Shown here: positions 29,110-37,636 of the stretch, piece by piece | How positions within the stretch are numbered: the stretch's first letter is position 1 | Layout: each line of letters starts with the position of its first letter | Source: Pseudoxanthomonas sp. z9 | GTDB lineage: Bacteria > Pseudomonadota > Gammaproteobacteria > Xanthomonadales > Xanthomonadaceae | Assembly: GCF_006542425.1 (NCBI RefSeq) | Contig: NZ_VFID01000002.1 | Coordinates: 124,001-188,000, forward strand | DNA length: 64,000 nt | Reading direction: 5' to 3' | The notes under the pieces: generated by a model | What the model saw: only the letters and a program-made list of their open reading frames with translations | Databases searched by the model: none | Told to the model about the DNA's origin: nothing | Position numbers and translations under genes: made by a program

Positions 29110-29202
29110 TCAGGCGCGGCGGGACCCCGGCAGCGGCGCCGGTTGTATGCGGATCGGTGTGGGCGGGGACGCGGCGAAGCGCCCGTCAGGGTCGGGGTCC
29201 AT
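29110..29202 (-). CDS. MgtL-like leader peptide (30 aa) of the magnesium operon
   Basis: A short ORF on the minus strand, ATG 29202 to TGA 29110. It starts MDPDPDGRF and continues with six more prolines (residues 13, 14, 16, 21, 23, 25), ending GSRRA. CCGGAGA lies 6 nt before the ATG. Salmonella MgtL, the 17-residue leader of mgtA, begins MEPDPTPLP; such Asp/Glu-Pro runs at the N-terminus destabilise translating ribosomes when Mg2+ is low and so sense magnesium. Position (first ORF of an mgtA/mgtC operon), composition and the hairpin after its stop all agree. Codons 2-4 (29200-29193) are also complementary over 8 bp to codons 25-27 (29129-29122). It is too short for routine gene callers. Confidence 0.75.
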   Translation of the reverse strand: MDPDPDGRFAASPPTPIRIQPAPLPGSRRA

Positions 29203-29285
29203 GGGAAATCTCCGGGAAGCGCACCTGCGCGCGGAAGCGGGAGACGCCTCGGCGTGGTCATCGACCGCCGTTGCGCGACGGTGAA

Positions 29286-29350
29286 ATTATCCGCACGACA
29301 TCACTGCAGGCCCAGACTGCGGTGGTTTGGCCGGGATATACCTGCGTATA
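29286..29350 (-). promoter_or_regulatory. Candidate promoter and palindrome upstream of the Mg leader
   Basis: On the minus strand GATAAT (29291-29286) is preceded after 17 bp by a weak -35, TGGGCC (29314-29309). That would give a 5' leader of about 75 nt before the MgtL-like ORF. Further upstream TATAC-CTGC-GTATA (29337-29350) is a perfect inverted repeat that could bind a regulator. The rest of 29203-29430 shows no gene. Confidence 0.4.
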
Positions 29351-29430
29351 GGGGATGGCATGCGGTGGCGCGCGTGCCACGGGCCGCGTACCGGCCATCA
29401 CATTGACGTTCGTGGCCTGCATCGATCACG

Positions 29431-29943
29431 ATGACGAACTTCTCGCCGAAATCCACTCGCAAGATGGCCACGCCCGACGACGATATCCGCTGGATGCAGC
29501 ATGCGCTGGCGCTGGCCGAGCGGGCCGAACGCGAGGACGACGAGATTCCGGTGGGCGCGGTGCTGGTGGATGCCGACGGGCAGGTGCTGGGCGAGGGCTG
29601 GAACCGCAACCTGGCCGAACACGACCCCAGCGCGCACGCGGAGATCGTCGCCATGCGCCGCGCCGGGCAGGCGCTGGGCAACCATCGGCTGGTCGGCACG
29701 ACCCTGTACGTCACCCTGGAGCCTTGCGCGATGTGCGCGATGGCGCTGGTGCATGCGCGGGTGGCGCGGGTGGTCTATGGCGCGGCCGATCCGAAAACCG
29801 GCGCCTGCGGCAGCGTGTTCGACCTGCTGGCCGACCCGCGCCACAACCATCGCGTGGAAGTGCAGGGTGGGGTGCTGGGAGAAGAAGCCAGCCGCCGCCT
29901 GACCAACTATTTCCGCGCCAAGCGCGGGCGTCCGCTCCTGTAA
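29431..29943 (+). CDS. tadA: tRNA adenosine(34) deaminase
   Basis: A 170-residue zinc deaminase that converts A34 to inosine in tRNA-Arg(ACG). The zinc and catalytic motifs are HAE (in [11 protein letters not shown]) and PCAMC (in [17 protein letters not shown]), followed by the TadA-specific [15 protein letters not shown]. The start may be ATG 29431 or ATG 29464 ([11 protein letters not shown]); neither has a clear Shine-Dalgarno, and the shorter form has the usual length. It is divergent from the magnesium operon. Confidence 0.94.
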   Translation: MTNFSPKSTRKMATPDDDIRWMQHALALAERAEREDDEIPVGAVLVDADGQVLGEGWNRNLAEHDPSAHAEIVAMRRAGQALGNHRLVGTTLYVTLEPCAMCAMALVHARVARVVYGAADPKTGACGSVFDLLADPRHNHRVEVQGGVLGEEASRRLTNYFRAKRGRPLL

Positions 29944-29961
29944 GGCGGAGCAGGCTCCGCC

Positions 29962-30414
29962 CTAACGGCGTTTGACATGGCGGTGATCCATTTCCTCGTT
30001 GATGGCGGTCACCGCGAGGGTGGATTCACGCGCCAGCAACAGGCTGGCGGCGAGCATCGCCAGGACCCCGACCGCGGCCAGCCAGGTGGGCAGGCTACCC
30101 AGCCGGTGTTCGAGGAAGGTGTCCACCGCCACCGCCAGGCTGGTACCGACGAAGCAGCTGATGGCGCCGTACAGGAGCTGGCCGGCGCGCAGGATGATCA
30201 GGCTGCGGCGACGCTGCAGGCGGATGCGCATCTCGTAGAGCTGGCGTTCGTGCTCGTCCTCGACGTCGACCAGCTCGCGCAGCAGGGTGCGGGCGCGGTC
30301 GATGATGCGGGCCAGGCGGTTGTTGGCCGACAGCAGCAGGGAGGCGGTGGCGGTCAGGAAGAACGCGGGCGCCAGCATCGCGGTCAGGACGGCATAGTGC
30401 GCGAAATTGTTCAT
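29962..30414 (-). CDS. DUF2721 family membrane protein
   Basis: The 150-residue protein matches DUF2721: [30 protein letters not shown] at about residues 13-42, a charged helical segment (about 45-72), then two more membrane helices (about 80-97 and 108-127). Function is unknown. It stands alone, convergent with tadA and divergent from orn. The 95-bp gap to orn holds their promoters. Confidence 0.85.
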   Translation of the reverse strand: MNNFAHYAVLTAMLAPAFFLTATASLLLSANNRLARIIDRARTLLRELVDVEDEHERQLYEMRIRLQRRRSLIILRAGQLLYGAISCFVGTSLAVAVDTFLEHRLGSLPTWLAAVGVLAMLAASLLLARESTLAVTAINEEMDHRHVKRR

Positions 30415-30509
30415 GGGCCGGTCGTGGTGGGCGTCTGCGTTATGATGACATCACGCGGATTTCCCGCAACGCGCCGGATTCCCGGCCTCATTCCCCGACG
30501 GACAGGTGC

Positions 30510-31070
30510 ATGGCAGCCAGCAACGCGAACAACGACCGACTCATCTGGATCGACCTGGAAATGACCGGGTTGGACACGGGCGGAGACTCCATCCTGGAGA
30601 TCGCCACGGTGGTCACCGATTCGCAGTTGAACGTGCTGGCCGAGGGGCCGGAACTGGCCATCGCCCATCCGCTGGAGGCGCTGGAAGCCATGGACGACTG
30701 GAACCGCAACCAGCACCGCAAGTCCGGGCTGTGGCAGCGGGTGCTGGACAGCCAGGTCAGCCTGGGCCAGGCGGAGGCGCTGACCGTGGCCTTCCTGGCC
30801 GAATGGGTGCCGGCCAACGCCTCGCCGATGTGCGGCAATTCCATCTGCCAGGATCGCCGTTTCCTGCATCGCCTGATGCCGCGCCTGGAAAAGTACTTCC
30901 ATTACCGCAACCTGGACGTCAGTACCCTGAAGGAACTGGCGCGCCGCTGGGCGCCGCCGGTACTGGAGGGCGTGCGCAAGCAGGCCGCGCACACCGCGCT
31001 GAGCGACGTGCGCGATTCCATCGAGGAACTGCGCCACTACCGCAAGCACCTGGCCGAACTGGCCGGCTGA
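30510..31070 (+). CDS. orn: Oligoribonuclease
   Basis: A 186-residue 3'-5' exonuclease of the DEDDh family that degrades 2-5 nt RNA fragments and pGpG, and so ends c-di-GMP turnover. The acidic motifs are [10 protein letters not shown] (residues 11-20), [10 protein letters not shown] and [14 protein letters not shown] with the catalytic His. Length and start match E. coli Orn (181 residues). It stands alone, followed by a block of palindromic repeats. Confidence 0.97.
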   Translation: MAASNANNDRLIWIDLEMTGLDTGGDSILEIATVVTDSQLNVLAEGPELAIAHPLEALEAMDDWNRNQHRKSGLWQRVLDSQVSLGQAEALTVAFLAEWVPANASPMCGNSICQDRRFLHRLMPRLEKYFHYRNLDVSTLKELARRWAPPVLEGVRKQAAHTALSDVRDSIEELRHYRKHLAELAG

Positions 31071-31088
31071 GGCTGCCTTCCCTGTAGC

Positions 31089-31366
31089 TGTGGGAGCGAC
31101 GTGAGTCGCGATGGCCCCGTTCGGAAAGTATCCGGTCGCGACTGACGTCGCTCTCACATGGGGCAATTGGTTGTAGGAGCGACGTCAGTCGCGACCCGAT
31201 GGAGCATCAGCCGGACGACCCTCGTCGCCCGGTGTGCAATCGCGACTGACGTCGCTCCTACATGGGGCAATTGGTTGTAGGGGCGACGTCAGTCGCGACC
31301 CGATGGATCATCAACACCGGACTGTCGTCGCCCGCTGAGGTAATCGCGACTGATGTCGCTCCCACA
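31089..31366. repeat. Six alternating REP-like units, TGTAGGAGCGACGTCAGTCG family
   Basis: Six 23-bp units lie at 31089-31111, 31136-31158, 31172-31194, 31240-31262, 31276-31298 and 31344-31366, alternating plus and minus. The consensus begins TGTAGGAGCGACGTCAGTCG and ends CGA. Each inverted pair can fold into a long hairpin. The segment 31157-31209 is repeated at 31261-31313 (period 104) with two mismatches, so part of the array arose by tandem duplication. It fills the 308-bp gap between the convergent orn and mscS genes and may also stop transcription. Similar units are common between genes in xanthomonads; no RAYT transposase is in the window. Confidence 0.9.
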
Positions 31367-31378
31367 GGAACGGGCGGG

Positions 31379-32326
31379 TCAGGGCGCGGGCGTCACCGGC
31401 GGCGCCACATCGCCGTCATCGGCGACGGCGCGGGTGATGAGGTGGGTGAGCGGGGTACCGTCGGCGTTGTGGTGGTACACGTGCAGGTCGCGTTGCGGGT
31501 ACGGGATATTGAGGCCGTGGCCGATGATGTCGGTGCGCACCGCTTCGGTCAGCTGGCTGCGGGCATCGCCGAAGTCCTTGGTCTTCACCCAGGCTTGCAG
31601 GGTCAGATCGACGCTGCTTTCGCTCAATTTGCTCACGATGACCGCTGGAGCGGGATCGGCCAGCACCAGCGGGTTGGCCTGCGCCAGCGACAGCAGCACT
31701 TCCTTGGCCTGCTTCAGATCGTCGTCATAGCCCACGCCCACCAGGATATCGATGCGGCGTCGCGGCTTGGCGGTGAAGTTGATGATGGGGGCGGTGGTGA
31801 TCATGCTGTTGGGCAGCACGATCAGGCGGTTGTCGAAGGTGCGCAGGCGGGTCTGGAAGATGCGCACTTCCTCGATCACACCCTCCAGTCCGGCGGCCTG
31901 CACATGGTCGCCGTCGCGGAAGGGGCGCAGCACGATCAGCATCACCCCGGAGGCGATGTTGGACAGCGAGTCCTTGAGCGCCAGGCCGACCGCCAGGCCG
32001 GCCGCGCCGACCACCGCCAGCACCGAGGTGGTGGGTACGCCGATCTTCTGCAGCGCGGCGATCAGCACCACCACCATCATCACCGCGTAGCAGACATTGC
32101 GCAGGAAGCCGGCGAGGGTTGCCTCGACCCCTCCGCGGGTCAGCGCGCGGTAGACGATCCGGCTGATCCATTTGGACAGCCAGTAGCCCAACAGGACAAT
32201 GGCGGCGGCGATCGCCCAGTTGGTGAGCACCGCCACCCAGTCGATCGAACTCCAGTCGAACGCGCGGGTGGCGGGGGGCGTGGACGCCGCGGCGGGCGTC
32301 TTGGTGGGAAGGGTGATCAGGGCCAT
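31379..32326 (-). CDS. mscS: Small-conductance mechanosensitive channel (MscS family)
   Basis: The 315-residue protein has three N-terminal membrane helices. TM3 reads AAGLAVGLALKDSLSNIASG, the Gly/Ala-rich pore helix of MscS, followed by the beta domain (FRDGDHVQAAGLEGVIEEV, VLPNSMITTAPIINFT). The channel opens on membrane tension and releases solutes during hypo-osmotic shock. An Ala/Thr/Pro-rich N-terminal 25 residues and a Pro-rich tail are extra to E. coli MscS (286). It starts 10 bp after the ppsA stop on the same strand, so read-through from ppsA is possible. Confidence 0.93.
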   Translation of the reverse strand: MALITLPTKTPAAASTPPATRAFDWSSIDWVAVLTNWAIAAAIVLLGYWLSKWISRIVYRALTRGGVEATLAGFLRNVCYAVMMVVVLIAALQKIGVPTTSVLAVVGAAGLAVGLALKDSLSNIASGVMLIVLRPFRDGDHVQAAGLEGVIEEVRIFQTRLRTFDNRLIVLPNSMITTAPIINFTAKPRRRIDILVGVGYDDDLKQAKEVLLSLAQANPLVLADPAPAVIVSKLSESSVDLTLQAWVKTKDFGDARSQLTEAVRTDIIGHGLNIPYPQRDLHVYHHNADGTPLTHLITRAVADDGDVAPPVTPAP

Positions 32327-32336
32327 GCGGCCCGGA

Positions 32337-34727
32337 TTATGCCGCTTTTCGCTTCGCCAGACGCAGCCAGGTATCGACCACGGTGTCAGGGTTCAGCGAC
32401 ACCGACTCGATGCCTTCCTGCATCAGCCATTCGGCCAGATCCGGATGGTCGGACGGACCCTGGCCGCAGATGCCGACGTACTTGCCCCTGGCGCGCGCGG
32501 CCTGGATGGCCATCGACAGCAGTTTCTTGACCGCCGGGTTCCGTTCGTCGAACAGGTTGGCGACGATGCTGGAATCGCGGTCCAGGCCCAGGGTCAGCTG
32601 GGTCAGGTCGTTGGAGCCAATCGAGAAGCCGTCGAAAATGTCCAGGAACTCGTCGGCCAGCAGGGCGTTCGAGGGTACCTCGCACATCATGATGATCTTC
32701 AGGCCCGGCTTGTCGGCAGTAGCGCCATCGCCCTGCTTGAGGCCGTGGCGGGCCAGCACTTCGACCACCTTGCGGCCTTCCTCCAGGGTGCGCACGAACG
32801 GGATCATCACCCACAGGTTGTCCAGGCCCATCTCGTCGCGGACCTTGCGCACCGCGCGGCACTCCAGCGCGAAGGCGGGCTCGAACGAGGCGTCGACGTA
32901 GCGGCTGGCGCCGCGGAAGCCTATCATCGGGTTCTCTTCATGCGGCTCGTAGCGGGTGCCGCCGATCAGGTTGGCGTATTCGTTGGACTTGAAATCCGAC
33001 AGACGCACGATGACCGGGTTCGGCGCGACCGAAGCGGTGATGGTCGCGATGCCCTCGGCCAGGCGATCCACGTAGAAACTCACCGGATCCGCGTAGCCGG
33101 CCATCTTGGCGTCGATCTTGCGACGGGTTTCCAGATCCTGGCGGTCGTATTCCAGCAGCGCCAGCGGATGCACGCCGATGTGGCTGGCGATGATCATTTC
33201 CAGCCGGGCCAGGCCGATGCCGGCGTTGGGCAACTGGCCGAAGTCGAACGCGCGCTCCGGGTTGGCGACGTTCATCATGATCTTCAGCGGCGCCGGCGGC
33301 ATGTTGTCCAGATCGGTCGTCGTGCGCTCGAAGGGCAGGGCGCCGTCGTAGATGAAACCGGTATCGCCCTCGGCGCAGCTGACCGTCACTTCCACGCCGT
33401 CGGCGATGCTGTCCAGCGCGTTGCCGGTGCCAACCACCGCCGGCACGCCCAGTTCGCGGGCGATGATCGCCGCGTGGCAGGTGCGGCCGCCGCGGTTGGT
33501 GACGATGGCCGAAGCGCGCTTCATCACCGGCTCCCAATCGGGGTCGGTCATGTCGGCGACCAGCACGTCGCCGGCCTGCACGCGGTTCATGTCATCCAGC
33601 GAGCGCACCACGCGGGCCACGCCGCTGCCGATTTTCTGGCCGATCGCGCGGCCCTCGGCGATGACCGTGCCGCGCTTTTCCAGCGCGTAGCGTTCGATCT
33701 GGGTGGCCTTGGCGCGCGACTTCACCGTCTCCGGACGGGCCTGCACGATGAACAGCTTGCCGCTGACGCCGTCCTTCGCCCATTCGATGTCCATCGGGCG
33801 GCCGTAGTGTTTTTCGATGACCAGCGCCTGCTTCGACAGCTCCTGCACGTCGGCATCGGAAATGGAGAACTTGCTCCGCAGTTCCGCCGGGGTGTCCTCG
33901 TTGCGCACGCGCTCGCCGGGCTTGTCCGAATAGACCATCCGGATCTGCTTGCTGCCCAGGGCGCGGCGCAGGATTGCCGGCTTGCCCTGCGCCAGGGTGG
34001 GCTTGTAGACGTAGAACTCGTCCGGATTCACCGCGCCCTGCACGACGTTCTCGCCCAGGCCGTAGCTGGCGGTGACGAACACCACCTCGCGGAAACCGGA
34101 TTCGGTGTCCAGGGTGAACAGCACGCCGGAGGATCCCACGTCCGATCGCACCATCAACTGCACGCCGGCGGACAGGAACACGTCCTCGTGCTTGAAACCG
34201 TGGTGCACGCGGTAGGCGATGGCGCGATCGTTGTACAGCGAGGCGAAGACCTCCTTCACCTTGTGGACCACGTCATCGGCGCCGGTGACGTTGAGGAAGG
34301 TTTCCTGCTGGCCGGCGAAGCTGGCGTCGGGCAGATCCTCGGCGGTGGCGGAGGAGCGCACCGCGACCGCCACTTCGCCGCCGCCGTTTTCCGCGCACAG
34401 TTGCGCGTAGGCGGTGCGGATGTCCTGATCCAGGTCCGGTTGCAGCGGGGCGTCGATGACCCAGCCGCGAATCTCGCGACCGGCGGCGGTCAGCGCCGGC
34501 ACGTCCTCGACATCCAGCGTGGCCAGCTTGTCGAAAATCCGCTTGGACAGGTCGTTGTGGGCGATGAACGCCTTGAACGCCTCGGCCGTGGTCGCGTAGC
34601 CGCCCGGCACGGACACGCCCAGGCCGGCCAGGTGGCCGATCATTTCGCCAAGCGAGGAATTCTTGCCGCCGACACGGGCAAGATCGGACAGGCGCAACGC
34701 ATGCAGCCAGAGGATGTTCTCGTTCAA
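32337..34727 (-). CDS. ppsA: Phosphoenolpyruvate synthase
   Basis: The 796-residue enzyme converts pyruvate and ATP to PEP, AMP and phosphate for gluconeogenesis. The N-terminal nucleotide-binding domain reads [14 protein letters not shown] and [13 protein letters not shown], the phospho-His domain [21 protein letters not shown], and the C-terminal PEP-binding barrel ends [15 protein letters not shown]. Length matches E. coli PpsA (792). It is divergent from ppsR, which encodes its bifunctional kinase/phosphorylase regulator. Confidence 0.97.
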   Translation of the reverse strand: MNENILWLHALRLSDLARVGGKNSSLGEMIGHLAGLGVSVPGGYATTAEAFKAFIAHNDLSKRIFDKLATLDVEDVPALTAAGREIRGWVIDAPLQPDLDQDIRTAYAQLCAENGGGEVAVAVRSSATAEDLPDASFAGQQETFLNVTGADDVVHKVKEVFASLYNDRAIAYRVHHGFKHEDVFLSAGVQLMVRSDVGSSGVLFTLDTESGFREVVFVTASYGLGENVVQGAVNPDEFYVYKPTLAQGKPAILRRALGSKQIRMVYSDKPGERVRNEDTPAELRSKFSISDADVQELSKQALVIEKHYGRPMDIEWAKDGVSGKLFIVQARPETVKSRAKATQIERYALEKRGTVIAEGRAIGQKIGSGVARVVRSLDDMNRVQAGDVLVADMTDPDWEPVMKRASAIVTNRGGRTCHAAIIARELGVPAVVGTGNALDSIADGVEVTVSCAEGDTGFIYDGALPFERTTTDLDNMPPAPLKIMMNVANPERAFDFGQLPNAGIGLARLEMIIASHIGVHPLALLEYDRQDLETRRKIDAKMAGYADPVSFYVDRLAEGIATITASVAPNPVIVRLSDFKSNEYANLIGGTRYEPHEENPMIGFRGASRYVDASFEPAFALECRAVRKVRDEMGLDNLWVMIPFVRTLEEGRKVVEVLARHGLKQGDGATADKPGLKIIMMCEVPSNALLADEFLDIFDGFSIGSNDLTQLTLGLDRDSSIVANLFDERNPAVKKLLSMAIQAARARGKYVGICGQGPSDHPDLAEWLMQEGIESVSLNPDTVVDTWLRLAKRKAA

Positions 34728-34811
34728 GCGTTAAGCTCCAAAGCTGACCGTGCGCCGCGCCGAGACCCTCGGCCGGGCCGTGTCCGTGGGGAAAGAGGCG
34801 ATATGATGCTA

Positions 34812-34827
34812 TGCAATACCAATTGCA
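34812..34827. promoter_or_regulatory. Inverted repeat in the ppsA-ppsR divergent region
   Basis: TGCAAT-ACCA-ATTGCA is a perfect 6-bp inverted repeat in the 126-bp gap, 27 bp from the ppsR start. It could be an operator for either gene. No named regulator matches. Confidence 0.4.
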
Positions 34828-34853
34828 GACAAGCTTGATCTGAAGGGGGTTTC

Positions 34854-35696
34854 ATGATGAATCCGGACCAGCCCGGCCTGGTGACCCGGCCGGTGTTCTA
34901 TGTCTCCGATGGTACCGGCATCACCGCCGAGACCATCGGTCACAGTCTGTTGACGCAGTTCACCGGTTTCCGCTTCCAGACCGACCGGATTTCCTTCGTC
35001 GACGACGAGGAAAAGGCCCGGGACGCGGCCGACCGCATCCGTCGGGCCGGGGTCGCGCTCGGGGCCCGGCCGATCGTGGTCAATTCCTGCGTGGATCCAG
35101 CCCTGAGCGGGGTGCTGGCCGAGAGTGGCGCCTTGATGCTGGACGTGTTCGCGCCGTTCATCGAGCCGCTGGAGCGCGAGCTGGGTACCCCCCGGCAATC
35201 GCGGGTGGGCCAGGCGCACGGCCTGGTCGACTTCGAGACCTATCATCGCCGCATCAACGCGATGAACTTCGCCCTGACCCACGACGACGGTATCGCGCTG
35301 GAATACGAGGAAGCCGATGTCATCCTGGTGGCGGTGTCGCGTGCCGGCAAGACGCCTACCTGCGTGTACCTGGCGCTGCACTATGGCGTGCGCGCGGCCA
35401 ACTATCCGTTGACCGATCAGGATCTGGAAACCGATCGCCTGCCGCCGCGGCTGCGCCCGTACCGACGCAAGCTGTTCGGCCTGACCATCGATCCGGATCG
35501 CCTGCACCAGATACGGCAGGAACGGCGTCCCAATTCCCGTTATGCGCAGATGGATACCTGCAAGCGCGAGGTCGCCGCGGCCGAGGCGATGTTCCAGGTG
35601 GAGCGCATTCCCACCCTCAGCACCACCAACAAGTCGATCGAGGAAATCTCCAGCAAGGTGCTGTCCACGCTGGGGCTGCAGCGCGAGATGTTCTGA
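34854..35696 (+). CDS. ppsR: PEP synthase regulatory protein (kinase/pyrophosphorylase)
   Basis: The 280-residue protein of the DUF299/PSRP family uses ADP to phosphorylate and inactivate PpsA on a Thr near its catalytic His, and reverses this with phosphate. The start [19 protein letters not shown] and the P-loop-like [18 protein letters not shown] are diagnostic. TGAAGGGGG precedes ATG 34854, and a second ATG follows at once. It is divergent from ppsA, the standard arrangement. Confidence 0.95.
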   Translation: MMNPDQPGLVTRPVFYVSDGTGITAETIGHSLLTQFTGFRFQTDRISFVDDEEKARDAADRIRRAGVALGARPIVVNSCVDPALSGVLAESGALMLDVFAPFIEPLERELGTPRQSRVGQAHGLVDFETYHRRINAMNFALTHDDGIALEYEEADVILVAVSRAGKTPTCVYLALHYGVRAANYPLTDQDLETDRLPPRLRPYRRKLFGLTIDPDRLHQIRQERRPNSRYAQMDTCKREVAAAEAMFQVERIPTLSTTNKSIEEISSKVLSTLGLQREMF

Positions 35697-35826
35697 GGCG
35701 GGGAGGCGGGCCGGAAGGGGCCAGGACGCGCCGCGAAATTCCGGCGGCGGGAAACCTTAACTTAGGCTTCCCGGGCGATGCCGTCAATGCTGCCGCCGGC
35801 GCCGGCCAGCGTGTAGCATCGGCTCC

Positions 35827-36315
35827 ATGCAACCTCCCGCCACCGACCGCCAGGCACGCATTCCCAAGCTCAGCCGCTTCGGCTGGCTGATGGCGCTGTA
35901 TGCGGAAAACCACGTGCGGTTGATGCGGTTGTTCGCGCCGGACCACCTGACCGCGGGAACCTACATTTCCTCGGTCGGCGACGGCCTGGACGTGCGCCTG
36001 GAAGTGATCGAGACCCACCGCTACACGGTCGAGTTGCGGCTCACCTACGATCTGCGCGATCCGCTCACCGGCGAACCGGATCCATCCGCGTTCGTGCGCC
36101 TGTACCGCGATGCGCATCAGGCCGAGGCCACGCACTGCTACGTGGGCCGTCGCTGGCAAGACGTGATCGGGCTGTATCCGCCGCCGGCGGAAGTGATCAG
36201 CCACCGCATGCGCATGAATACGTTCCTCGGCAAATGGCTGGAATACCTGGCCGACCAGGGACATGGCGTGGCGACGTTGAAGGCGGTGGAAACCGCCGCG
36301 CTCGACGCGGCTTAG
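35827..36315 (+). CDS. DUF1249 family protein (YqiB-like)
   Basis: The 162-residue cytoplasmic protein has the family start KLSRFGWLMALYAENHVRLMRLF and the conserved ending HRMRMNTFLGKWLEYLADQGH. DUF1249 (YqiB in E. coli, near cpdA and parE) has no established function. It stands alone between ppsR and the tRNA unit. The region 36316-36492 after it shows nothing I recognise. Confidence 0.87.
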   Translation: MQPPATDRQARIPKLSRFGWLMALYAENHVRLMRLFAPDHLTAGTYISSVGDGLDVRLEVIETHRYTVELRLTYDLRDPLTGEPDPSAFVRLYRDAHQAEATHCYVGRRWQDVIGLYPPPAEVISHRMRMNTFLGKWLEYLADQGHGVATLKAVETAALDAA

Positions 36316-36492
36316 CCGCACATCGAAACCGATTCCTGCGCGGGCGAGCAGGTGGAGCGAGGCGGGATGAACGCTTGCGCGGGTAATGAATCACGAGTTG
36401 GACAACACGCATCCGCGTAGCAGGAACCAAGCGGGTTTCGTCAGCCCGTGCAGAATCTTTCCGTAGCCAGTTTCCCGTTATTCCGGCAACGC

Positions 36493-36529
36493 AAAAACAA
36501 TCAGGGCCCGGTTTCCCGAGCCCTGATTG
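36493..36529 (-). terminator. Intrinsic terminator of the tRNA-Ala/tRNA-Glu unit
   Basis: On the minus strand CAATCAGGGC pairs with GCCCTGATTG to give a 10-bp stem, followed by five T residues. It starts 13 nt after the 3' end of tRNA-Glu. Confidence 0.88.
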
Positions 36530-36541
36530 CTTCTTCAAAAT

Positions 36542-36617
36542 TGGCGTCCCCACGGGGATTCGAACCCCGGTCGCCACCGTGAAAGGGTGATGTCCTAGGC
36601 CTCTAGACGATGGGGAC
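36542..36617 (-). tRNA. tRNA-Glu (anticodon TTC)
   Basis: A 76-nt tRNA with encoded CCA. The acceptor stem is GTCCCCA/TGGGGAC, the D-arm region ATCGTCTAGAGGCC, the anticodon loop TTTCACG (anticodon TTC), and the T-loop GGTTCGAATC. It reads GAA/GAG codons. It is co-transcribed after tRNA-Ala on the minus strand. Confidence 0.97.
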
Positions 36618-36675
36618 GCGTTTGAAACTTTGCCGCTTGGATTTTTCTTTCCAGACGGCCTAATGCCTGGAAAGT

Positions 36676-36751
<76 letters not shown>

Positions 36752-36770
36752 ACGCGGCGGGAGAAGCGAA

Positions 36771-36799
36771 ATTGTAGGGGGGGCTTTGCCGACTTGCAA
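36771..36799 (-). promoter_or_regulatory. Sigma70 promoter of the tRNA unit
   Basis: On the minus strand TTGCAA (36799-36794) and TACAAT (36776-36771) are separated by exactly 17 bp. They place the transcription start about 13 nt before tRNA-Ala. Confidence 0.8.
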
Positions 36800-36805
36800 G
36801 CATCT

Positions 36806-36823
36806 GTGAAAAAAAAATTTCAC
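36806..36823. promoter_or_regulatory. A/T-rich inverted repeat upstream of the aryl polyene cluster
   Basis: GTGAAA-N6-TTTCAC (the centre is six A) is a perfect 6-bp inverted repeat 67 bp before the first aryl polyene gene and just behind the tRNA promoter. It could be an operator or a bent-DNA element. No regulator is assigned. Confidence 0.35.
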
Positions 36824-36889
36824 GGTGGCGGATTCGGAACGCATCCGGTGGAATAGGGCGCTCGCAGAAACCGGCCGGACCGCAGCATC

Positions 36890-37636
36890 GTGAGGATTCA
36901 GTTCACCATCGCCGAATGGGCCGCCTGGGCGCCCGGGCTGGAAACCGCCGATGCCTGGCGGGCATGGGCGCGCCAGCCGTTTCCGCCCCACGGCGAGGGC
37001 ACGCCGGCACTGGGCGAGGTGCCGCCAATGCAGCGGCGGCGAATCGATCGGTTGGGGCGGATGGCGATCCAGACCGCCTATTGGTGCCAGCGCGCGGAAG
37101 CGGAAGGCATTCCGTTCGTGTTCGCCTCGCGGCACGGCGACGTGGCCTGCTCGGTGGAATTGCTGGAATCGCTGAGCCGTCGCGAAACCCTTTCGCCCAC
37201 CAGTTTCGGCCTTTCCGTGCACAACGCGATCGCGGCGCTGTATTCGATCGTGCGCGGCGAGCGTGGCAACTATCTGGCGCTCGCCGCCGGACACGCCACG
37301 CCGGAAGCGGCGCTGGTGGAGGCGGCGGGATTGCTCGGGGATGGCTCGCCCGAAGTGCTGGTGGTGGTCTACGACGCCGCGCTGCCCGAGGTCTATGCCG
37401 ATTTCAGGGACGAACCGGATCCTTTCCATGCCTGGTGCTGGCGGGTCGCGCCGACGGATCGCGGTGACGGCATCGCCGTGGGCCTAGGCTGCGGCGCAGC
37501 GACAGCGGAGGCCGGCGAACCGGAACCCGCGAATCTGCCGCACAGCCTGGATGTGTTGCGGTTCCTGCTGGCCGGTTCCGGCACGCTGCGGCATGTGGCG
37601 GATGGGCGGCAATGGGAGTGGCACCACGGTGGGTGA
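36890..37636 (+). CDS. Ketosynthase-like chain-length factor of aryl polyene synthesis (ApeC-like)
   Basis: The 248-residue protein belongs to the Ketoacyl-synt_2 group (MQRRRIDRLGRMAIQTAYWC, SPTSFGLSVHNAIAALYSI). It is much shorter than a full ketosynthase and shows no Cys in the usual nucleophile context. In characterised aryl polyene systems (Xenorhabdus, E. coli) the homologue ApeC pairs with the ketosynthase ApeO as a KS/CLF-like heterodimer. It starts with GTG 36890 and opens the cluster. The stop overlaps the next start by 8 nt. Confidence 0.82.
   Translation: MRIQFTIAEWAAWAPGLETADAWRAWARQPFPPHGEGTPALGEVPPMQRRRIDRLGRMAIQTAYWCQRAEAEGIPFVFASRHGDVACSVELLESLSRRETLSPTSFGLSVHNAIAALYSIVRGERGNYLALAAGHATPEAALVEAAGLLGDGSPEVLVVVYDAALPEVYADFRDEPDPFHAWCWRVAPTDRGDGIAVGLGCGAATAEAGEPEPANLPHSLDVLRFLLAGSGTLRHVADGRQWEWHHGG

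Noticed and set aside
29143..29406. Plus-strand small frames opposite the Mg leader
   Set aside because: They have no Shine-Dalgarno or family match, whereas the minus-strand leader has a start site, MgtL-like start and linked hairpin.
31089..31366. CRISPR array
   Set aside because: Units alternate in orientation and spacing is irregular, and no cas genes are present; these are REP-like palindromes.
32199..34838. 879-codon plus-strand open frame
   Set aside because: Shadow of ppsA on the opposite strand; His/Gln/Arg-rich composition typical of antisense frames.
36316..36492. Possible gene between the DUF1249 gene and the tRNA terminator
   Set aside because: No open frame with a start signal or recognisable product was found.
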